A stretch of DNA of 37,218 nucleotides from JAWXBM01 sp034440115 (GTDB lineage Bacteria; Pseudomonadota; Gammaproteobacteria; Xanthomonadales; SZUA-36). The DNA lies in assembly GCA_034440115.1 (NCBI GenBank), contig JAWXBM010000071.1, forward strand, positions 1-37,218. The letters run 5' to 3'. The notes under the pieces are model-generated. The model worked only from the letters and a program-made list of their open reading frames with translations, searched no databases and had not been told where the DNA came from. The position numbers and the translations under genes are program-made. Of this stretch, positions 31,692 through 37,218 are shown piece by piece; position 1 is the stretch's first letter, and each line of letters starts with the position of its first letter.

Positions 31692-33194
31692 ATGCAAACC
31701 CGACCACCACAATTCGACAACAGCTACGCCCGACTGCCGGATCGTTTTTACTCGCGTGTTCTACCCGCGCCTTCGGACCAACCCGAGTTGATTCGCTTGA
31801 ACCATAAGCTGGCAGCCGAGCTGGGTATCGATCCCGCCTGGCTGGCCTCGAACAACGGCATTCAGATGGTTGCAGGAAATGTCGTGCCGCAAGGCGCAGA
31901 CCCGATTGCCAGCGTGTACGCAGGGCATCAGTTTGGTAGCTGGAATCCACAGCTCGGTGATGGGCGGGCGCTGCTGCTTGGCGAAGTCTTAAGCCCGGCT
32001 GGCGAACGCTTTGACATCCAGCTCAAAGGCTCAGGACGCACGCCTTACTCCCGCGGAGGGGATGGGCGCGCGGCGCTGGGCCCGATACTGCGCGAGTACA
32101 TCGTGAGCGAGGCTATGGCTGCGATGGGCATACCCACTTCCCGCACACTGATGGCCGTGAGTACGGGCATGCCCGTCTACCGTGAAGGCAGGGCCTTACC
32201 CGGCGCTGTGCTGGCGCGGGTGGCTCGCAGCCACATCCGCATTGGCACTGTTGAATTCTTTGCAGCCCGCAAAGACGAAGAGGCTTTACGAATACTTGCA
32301 GATTACGTTATTGCCCGGCACTACCCAGAGATATCGGCTGTGGCGGCGGCGGAACAGCCCTACCTTGCATTGTTCGATGGCATCGTTCAGCGGCAGGCCA
32401 GCCTGGTGGCGAAGTGGCAAAGCATTGGTTTCATTCACGGGGTGATGAACACCGATAATGTGTTGCTGTCGGGCGAGACCATCGATTACGGTCCCTGCGC
32501 TTTCATGGATCACTTTGATCCGGCCAGCAAGTTCAGCTCCATCGATCATGCCGGACGCTATGCTTACCGCAATCAGTCAGCCATCACGCACTGGAACCTG
32601 GCCTGTCTGGCGCAAGCCTTGCTGCCCTTGCTGGGCCCAGACCAGGAGGCATCCGTCGAGGCGCTGAGAAATATATTGAATGATTTTTCGCAACGTTTTG
32701 AACTCGCGCATCAACTCGAGCTGAATCGCAAACTGGGCCTGGCAGACGAAGTTACCGAATCAAAACAGTTGGTTAGTGAGCTGTTTGAGTTAATGGCCCA
32801 GGAGCATTGCGACTTCAGCCTGACCTTCAGGCGACTGGCAGAATTGGCCCATCCTGAATATTCCAAACCAGGTGAGTCGGGCTGTGCAAACATCTTCGAA
32901 TTGCCAGCCTCATTCGCACCCTGGCTGAACCGCTGGAAAGCCCTGGCCGGGGTGGATACCGGAACCGCAAGCCCACGTCTGGCGGAAATGCTCAAGGCCA
33001 ACCCACTGTACATTCCGCGCAATCATCTGGTGGAAGAAGTCATCAAGTCGGCGGTAGAGGAATCCGACTTTGGTCCCTTCCACCAGTTGGTGGATGTGCT
33101 GAAAAGGCCCTTCGATTACCAACCAGGCTTCGATCGGTACGCCACCCCTCCGCTACCGGAACAGGTGGTTCAAGCCACGTTTTGCGGTACTTGA
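31692..33194 (+). CDS. selO: SelO-family protein AMPylase (YdiU)
   Basis: A 500-residue pseudokinase-fold enzyme that transfers AMP from ATP to Ser, Thr or Tyr of target proteins. Motifs: VYAGHQFGSWNPQLGDGRAL, QLKGSGRTPYSRGGDGRAA, ARVARSHIRIGTVEFFA, HGVMNTDNVLLSGETIDYGP and the ending TFCGT. The C-terminal Cys occupies the place of selenocysteine in animal SelO, as is usual in bacteria. Length is typical. It is divergent from the CphA-like gene with 172 bases between. Confidence 0.95.
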   Translation: MQTRPPQFDNSYARLPDRFYSRVLPAPSDQPELIRLNHKLAAELGIDPAWLASNNGIQMVAGNVVPQGADPIASVYAGHQFGSWNPQLGDGRALLLGEVLSPAGERFDIQLKGSGRTPYSRGGDGRAALGPILREYIVSEAMAAMGIPTSRTLMAVSTGMPVYREGRALPGAVLARVARSHIRIGTVEFFAARKDEEALRILADYVIARHYPEISAVAAAEQPYLALFDGIVQRQASLVAKWQSIGFIHGVMNTDNVLLSGETIDYGPCAFMDHFDPASKFSSIDHAGRYAYRNQSAITHWNLACLAQALLPLLGPDQEASVEALRNILNDFSQRFELAHQLELNRKLGLADEVTESKQLVSELFELMAQEHCDFSLTFRRLAELAHPEYSKPGESGCANIFELPASFAPWLNRWKALAGVDTGTASPRLAEMLKANPLYIPRNHLVEEVIKSAVEESDFGPFHQLVDVLKRPFDYQPGFDRYATPPLPEQVVQATFCGT

Positions 33195-33311
33195 GAGATT
33201 ACGATCTGCCCATTGATTTGCCCACAAAGCCCGGATATTCTGCAGCCACGAAGTTCAGCTCTGAACTGAAACCCGCACCGGGCGACAAGACTCTCTATCA
33301 GGAGAAGTGCA

Positions 33312-34358
33312 ATGGAATGTGTTTTGAGGCGCGTCCTGTGCGGACTGCTATTGGTTACGCCCGTTGTTCAGGCTGATGTTTTTGCCGGTAAATCCGGCCA
33401 GGCTGTTGCCAGCAACACGCTTATGCGCTTCACCGATGGTCAGTCTGGAGATGTTGCCCCAGCGGGAACCTTTGGTGGGCCATTGTCAGGCCTGATAAGC
33501 GTCGGGGACATGGCTTACCTGCATTCCAGCAAGGAACTGTATGTTTCAGACTTCTGGGGCCAGGCGATCCGGGTTTACGACCAGCTGTCTGGTGACGCCG
33601 CCCCGGTTCGCACCATTTCCGGAGCGCAAATAGGCCAACCGCGGCAACTGGTGCTGATTCCCGAGCACAGCGAAGTCATGGTCATTACCTCCCAGAGCAA
33701 CTCCGTTTCCACTTTTGCGCTTGACGCCAAAGGAGAAGTGGGCGTGCTGCGCAGGATCGGGGTTAATCCCAACCCGGTGTCCGGCTTGACGAACCCATCA
33801 GGCCTTGCCTATAACCCCGCAACAGACGAGATCTACGTGGGTGACTATCATTTTGACGGCGTCAATTACCACGCCGAGATACTGGTATTCCCGCGCACAG
33901 CAAACGGCGATGTGGCACCCAGTCGTGTAATCACAGGTAGCAATACCCTGCTGGGCACCTACACGATTGACCTGGATTTCAATGCATTAAACAACGAGAT
34001 TTACGCCTTAACCGATTCACCGGTCGCATTCGACGAGCCATACATCCTGAGCACCTTTTCGGCCATGGCTTCTGGAAATGTCGCGCCATTGCGTCGTATT
34101 ACTGGAGCTTCGACGGGCCTTTACATCACGACTGGTCTGGATTTTGACGCCGAGAACAACCAACTGATTGTTGCGAGCCACGCGTATAACTCCTTAACTC
34201 TGCCGGGCTTGTTGTTTTTTCCGCGTACTGCAAATGGCAATGTCGCACCCAGCAAAATCATTCGCGGTGCACAGACTGGCACCAGCCTGGGCAACGACGG
34301 CTGGTCTTCAGTGCTGGCAGTCGACCTGTCGTTTATATTCGCGAGTGGATTTGAATAA
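33312..34358 (+). CDS. Secreted propeller-like repeat protein with GFE tail
   Basis: A 348-residue exported protein with a signal peptide (residues 1-21, ending VVQA). It has about six repeats of roughly 45-50 residues, each containing a version of GDVAPxRxIxG: SGDAAPVRTISGAQ, NGDVAPSRVITGS, SGNVAPLRRITGAS, NGNVAPSKIIRGAQ. Between them are NEIY- or DEIYVGDY-type strands as in NHL/beta-propeller blades. It ends exactly in FIFASGFE, matching the LIFANGFE end of the broken FG-GAP protein at 2311. AGGAG lies seven bases before the ATG. The function is unknown. Confidence 0.82.
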   Translation: MECVLRRVLCGLLLVTPVVQADVFAGKSGQAVASNTLMRFTDGQSGDVAPAGTFGGPLSGLISVGDMAYLHSSKELYVSDFWGQAIRVYDQLSGDAAPVRTISGAQIGQPRQLVLIPEHSEVMVITSQSNSVSTFALDAKGEVGVLRRIGVNPNPVSGLTNPSGLAYNPATDEIYVGDYHFDGVNYHAEILVFPRTANGDVAPSRVITGSNTLLGTYTIDLDFNALNNEIYALTDSPVAFDEPYILSTFSAMASGNVAPLRRITGASTGLYITTGLDFDAENNQLIVASHAYNSLTLPGLLFFPRTANGNVAPSKIIRGAQTGTSLGNDGWSSVLAVDLSFIFASGFE

Positions 34359-34518
34359 AAGCTTCAGGCTCAATTTCTGCGAATACTCCAATAGGCGTCT
34401 TGTTACTCTCAAAAGTTATCCAGGCTGGAGCCGCTTCTCTTTGAACCTCTCGCACCGCATCGTCTGTTAACATTCCCCGACGAAGCACCCTGCTAAAAAG
34501 TGCGAGGAGATGGAGTAC

Positions 34519-36150
34519 ATGACAGCCCTCAATGAGCGGCCAAACTGGAAGGCGTTAGAGGCCCACTGCCAGGAAATTCGCAGCAAGAATCTCCGGGAGT
34601 TGTTCGCGGATGATCCTATTCGCGGTGAGCGCTTCCGCGTGCAAGCCGCAGGCATCTATCTCGATTACTCCAAGAATCGTGTAACCAGCGAGACCATGGA
34701 CCTGCTGCTGCGGCTGGCCGAAGACTGCGACCTGCCGCAGCGCATTGAGGCGATGCTCCGTGGCGACCCGATCAACCTCACCGAAAAGCGCGCTGTGCTG
34801 CACACCGCTCTGCGCGCACCTCCAAACGATCGCATCCTGGTGGATGGTGAGAATGTGCTACCCGGCGTGCACGCAGTGCTGGATCAAATGTCAGCCTTTG
34901 CCGATCGTGTGCGCAGTGGTGAATGGCGCGGACACACCGGCAAGCGCATTCGCAACATCATCAACATCGGCATCGGTGGTTCTGACCTCGGGCCCGTGAT
35001 GGCTTATGAAGCACTGCGGCATTACAGCCAGCGCGATCTGGTATTTCGTTTTATCTCGAATGTTGATGGTACGGACTTTGTCGAAGCCACCCAGGACCTG
35101 GCGGCTGATGAAACCCTGTTCATCATCTGTTCGAAAACCTTCACCACACAGGAAACTTTGACCAACGCACACAGCGCACGTGCCTGGAGCATCGCTCAGT
35201 TGGGTGACGAGCAAGCGGTGCGCAGTCATTTCGTGGCCGTCTCCACCAATGCCGAGGGCGTGGCCGGATTTGGCATAGACATCGCGAACATGTTCGGCTT
35301 CTGGGATTGGGTGGGCGGACGCTATTCGATGGACTCCGCTGTTGGTCTTTCCACCATGCTGGCCATCGGACCAGAGAATTTTCGTGCGATGCTGCATGGT
35401 TTTCTCACCATGGATCAGCACTTTCGAACCACGCCCCTTTCCGAAAACCTGCCGGCAATCATGGCCCTGCTTGGCATTTGGAATACCAATTTCCTCGGCG
35501 CAGAGACAGTTGCAGTTTTACCCTACGACCAATATCTGAAGCGCTTCCCGGCCTATTTGCAGCAACTGGCCATGGAAAGCAACGGCAAACACGTCACACT
35601 CGATGGGGCAGCCGTTAATTACCAAACCAGCCCGGTTTTTTGGGGCGAACCCGGTACCAACGGGCAACACTCGTTCTACCAACTCATTCACCAGGGCACC
35701 CGCGTGATAGCCTGCGACTTCATCGGCTTTTGCCAGTCGCTTAACCCACGGGGACAACATCATGACCTGCTGATGTCCAACCTGTTTGCGCAAGCTGAAG
35801 CCCTGGCTTTTGGCAAAACCCACGATGAAGTCATCGTCGAAGGCGTCGCTGAATGGCTGGCACCGCATCGAGTGTTCGAAGGTAACCGTCCGAGTAATAC
35901 CTTGCTGTTGGATCGTTTGACCCCAGAAACCCTTGGGCTGTTGGTGGCAGTGTATGAGCACAGCGCTTTCGTTCAGGGGGTGATCTGGAACATTGATTCA
36001 TTCGATCAATGGGGCGTGGAGCTGGGCAAGGTGCTGGCGGCAGTTGTTGCACCCGAATTGGCCAATGAGGAAGAGCCAGACTTGCGGCACGATAGTTCAA
36101 CCAATGCGCTGATCAGCCACTATCGAAAACACAAAAATATGCCTGGCTAA
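34519..36150 (+). CDS. pgi: Glucose-6-phosphate isomerase
   Basis: A 543-residue cytoplasmic enzyme interconverting glucose-6-phosphate and fructose-6-phosphate. All family signatures are present: NIGIGGSDLGPVMAYEAL, FISNVDGTDF, CSKTFTTQETLTNA, GGRYSMDSAVGLS, ESNGKHVTLDG, GEPGTNGQHSFYQLIHQGT and FDQWGVELGKVLA. Catalytic Glu is in GEPGTNGQHS and catalytic Lys in ELGKVL. I prefer ATG 34519 because GAGGAG (34504-34509) is nine bases upstream; the ATG at 34510 directly abuts that site. It is a single-gene unit. Confidence 0.97.
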   Translation: MTALNERPNWKALEAHCQEIRSKNLRELFADDPIRGERFRVQAAGIYLDYSKNRVTSETMDLLLRLAEDCDLPQRIEAMLRGDPINLTEKRAVLHTALRAPPNDRILVDGENVLPGVHAVLDQMSAFADRVRSGEWRGHTGKRIRNIINIGIGGSDLGPVMAYEALRHYSQRDLVFRFISNVDGTDFVEATQDLAADETLFIICSKTFTTQETLTNAHSARAWSIAQLGDEQAVRSHFVAVSTNAEGVAGFGIDIANMFGFWDWVGGRYSMDSAVGLSTMLAIGPENFRAMLHGFLTMDQHFRTTPLSENLPAIMALLGIWNTNFLGAETVAVLPYDQYLKRFPAYLQQLAMESNGKHVTLDGAAVNYQTSPVFWGEPGTNGQHSFYQLIHQGTRVIACDFIGFCQSLNPRGQHHDLLMSNLFAQAEALAFGKTHDEVIVEGVAEWLAPHRVFEGNRPSNTLLLDRLTPETLGLLVAVYEHSAFVQGVIWNIDSFDQWGVELGKVLAAVVAPELANEEEPDLRHDSSTNALISHYRKHKNMPG

Positions 36151-36212
36151 CCTTTGGCCTGGCTTTCAGCCGGCTAATCCCAACCACTTATGCAGGCCTG
36201 ACCTCCGTTGAG

Positions 36213-36647
36213 CTACTCCGCGACGGGTATAGCATCAAGCGGTGCCACAAAGCCAATGAACAAAACACACTCATCTCCGGGGTGGCAATAAGCAGAATGC
36301 GGCAACTGAGCGGGGCCAAAAGCATAACTCCCCGTATTAATGGTCACCGTTTCATGATCGTCATAGGTGACATCCAATGTACCAGAGACCAGAACCATTC
36401 TCTCCTGGGAAGTATGCTTGTGATGAGGAATGTGAAAGTCTGCAGGTACTTTGAAGAAAATATCCAGGTTGTCTTCAGCAGGATCACCATGCAGCACGGC
36501 AATTTCACAGCCTTCAGGAATAAATGCGGGACAAGGGCCCCATTGCAGGGATTCGTCCTGATGAGAAATTACCAGCGCACTGTCTTGCGCAAACAAATTT
36601 GAAGTTCCCAGCAATAGGATGAATACAAAAATCTTTAATGCTTTCAT
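36213..36647 (-). CDS. Periplasmic cupin-domain protein
   Basis: A 144-residue exported protein with a signal peptide (residues 1-20, ending SNLFA). The single cupin barrel has FHIPHHKHTSQERMVLVSG (cupin motif 1, with three His and a Glu) and YAFGPAQLPHSAYC (motif 2). Paired cysteines (GPCPAF, EGCEIA, CHPGDEC) fit an oxidising compartment. Metal binding is likely; the substrate, if any, is unknown. Confidence 0.85.
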   Translation of the reverse strand: MKALKIFVFILLLGTSNLFAQDSALVISHQDESLQWGPCPAFIPEGCEIAVLHGDPAEDNLDIFFKVPADFHIPHHKHTSQERMVLVSGTLDVTYDDHETVTINTGSYAFGPAQLPHSAYCHPGDECVLFIGFVAPLDAIPVAE

Positions 36648-36678
36648 GAGATCTGTTACTCCTTAAGTAAGCGATTGA

Positions 36679-36879
36679 ATGGAAAAGCGAGAGCATGTCA
36701 ACCATAGACCTAATCTCTCGGGATTGCAGCTTTGTCTCAGCCTATACATCTCACACGACACAGTCTGCCTTGAAAACCAGGGTGTGTGGAAAGCCGACGC
36801 CGACGACGGCAGGGGACAGGACTATGAGCTGCACGTGGATGCCAGCAGTGGCGAAATCGAGCATATTGAAGACGATTGA
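36679..36879 (+). CDS. Short PepSY-like protein, probably truncated
   Basis: A 66-codon frame whose second half, GVWKADADDGRGQDYELHVD then GEIEHIEDD, resembles the final strands of a PepSY domain. The first half lacks the helix expected in PepSY proteins and has no signal peptide. It could be a remnant or a read through a frameshift. The ATG has no good ribosome site. Confidence 0.4.
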   Translation: MEKREHVNHRPNLSGLQLCLSLYISHDTVCLENQGVWKADADDGRGQDYELHVDASSGEIEHIEDD

Positions 36880-36923
36880 TTCTTCGTTTTTCGCTCTGAT
36901 TTCAGAGTTTGCTTAAGTCATTC

Positions 36924-36947
36924 AGGGGCCAGATTAATCTGGCCCCT
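36924..36947. terminator. Perfect 24-bp palindrome, possible bidirectional terminator
   Basis: AGGGGCCAGATT is followed directly by its reverse complement, with no loop beyond the central bases. It lies between the plus-strand PepSY-like frame and the minus-strand frame ending at 36964, so it could end both. There is no T-run on either side, so intrinsic termination is not certain; it could instead be a protein-binding site. Confidence 0.4.
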
Positions 36948-36963
36948 ATTTACGTCCGGGTTT

Positions 36964-37161
36964 TCACTCTGAGTTGTTGGTTTCCTGCCGTCGTAACAGC
37001 CCTTCAATAACAACATCCATGTCCATGCCCCCACCGTGCCAGTTGGGAATGCAAGTTTTGCGATCGATCAGGATACCGCTGTTGGTATTTTCCTCTTCCA
37101 GTGCAAAAACGTTCCCGCTGAGGCTGTGTGAAAACCCAAAACCAGAGATCTCAAGTAGGAA
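36964..37161 (-). pseudogene. Unrecognised reading frame, probably a C-terminal fragment
   Basis: A 65-codon open frame with coding-like composition (SHSLSGNVFALEEENTNSG, then GGGMDMDVVIEGLLRR) ends at 36964. There is no ATG or GTG near its beginning and an in-frame stop precedes it at 37162. I do not recognise the family. It may be the end of a gene broken by a frameshift near 37160; the window ends too soon to tell. Confidence 0.35.
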
Positions 37162-37218
37162 TTACTCTCTATATTTCTTGGTTTCAGAGCTTGATGTGGG
37201 GTTCTCATACTCAGATAA

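Noticed and set aside
33180..33194. Selenocysteine in SelO
   Set aside because: The end reads TFCGT with a Cys codon (TGC), not TGA, and no SECIS-like hairpin is needed.

Overview
The window reads as chromosome of a Gram-negative, probably marine or saline-adapted gammaproteobacterium. This is inferred from gene content only: an IPTL-CTERM protein, secreted repeat proteins ending in a GFE tail, an Lpd3-type dehydrogenase, YajD, SelO, an Mrp-type cation antiporter operon and a bacterial voltage-gated sodium channel. I see no rRNA, tRNA, CRISPR array or intact transposase.

Layout. 1-4200 is a degraded minus-strand block of secreted repeat proteins: an intact CSLREAI/choice-of-anchor Q protein, a frameshifted relative, an FG-GAP protein split by one in-frame stop, and a short unrecognised remnant. 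4274-6085 encodes a single-chain acetate kinase fused to a PduL-type phosphotransacylase. 6110-9830 holds a small membrane protein, an IPTL-CTERM surface protein bracketed by palindromic REP-like repeats, and a cardiolipin synthase-type phospholipase D. 9992-15885 holds an Lpd3-like flavoprotein, a low-molecular-weight tyrosine phosphatase, a cysteine-cluster protein, a periplasmic NHL propeller, a secreted polysaccharide deacetylase and a methyltransferase.

16013-25585 looks like a sodium-handling locus. A NavAb-like sodium channel is divergent from a run of co-directional genes: a small winged-helix regulator, a Rap1a/Tai-family periplasmic protein, then mrpE-F-G-(MbhD/E-like+B)-C-D-D-small membrane protein-D, mostly with 4-bp stop/start overlaps. 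A good sigma70-type promoter lies at the divergent junction and overlaps the channel start codon. The operon has no full-length MrpA; it has three D-type subunits instead.

25586-28229 is an accessory insert: a 188-bp MITE-like element, an MgtC/SapB-DUF4010 membrane protein, a phospholipase D C-terminal remnant, yajD, an IS30-family transposase remnant, and a collapsed second copy of the mrpD3 3' end. 28323-31519 carries a TauD/TfdA dioxygenase whose end overlaps, tail to tail, a divergent cyanophycin-synthetase-like ATP-grasp/Mur ligase. 31692-36647 carries selO, a secreted propeller-like protein with the GFE tail, pgi and a periplasmic cupin. The right edge has a PepSY-like fragment, a perfect palindrome and an unrecognised minus-strand reading frame.
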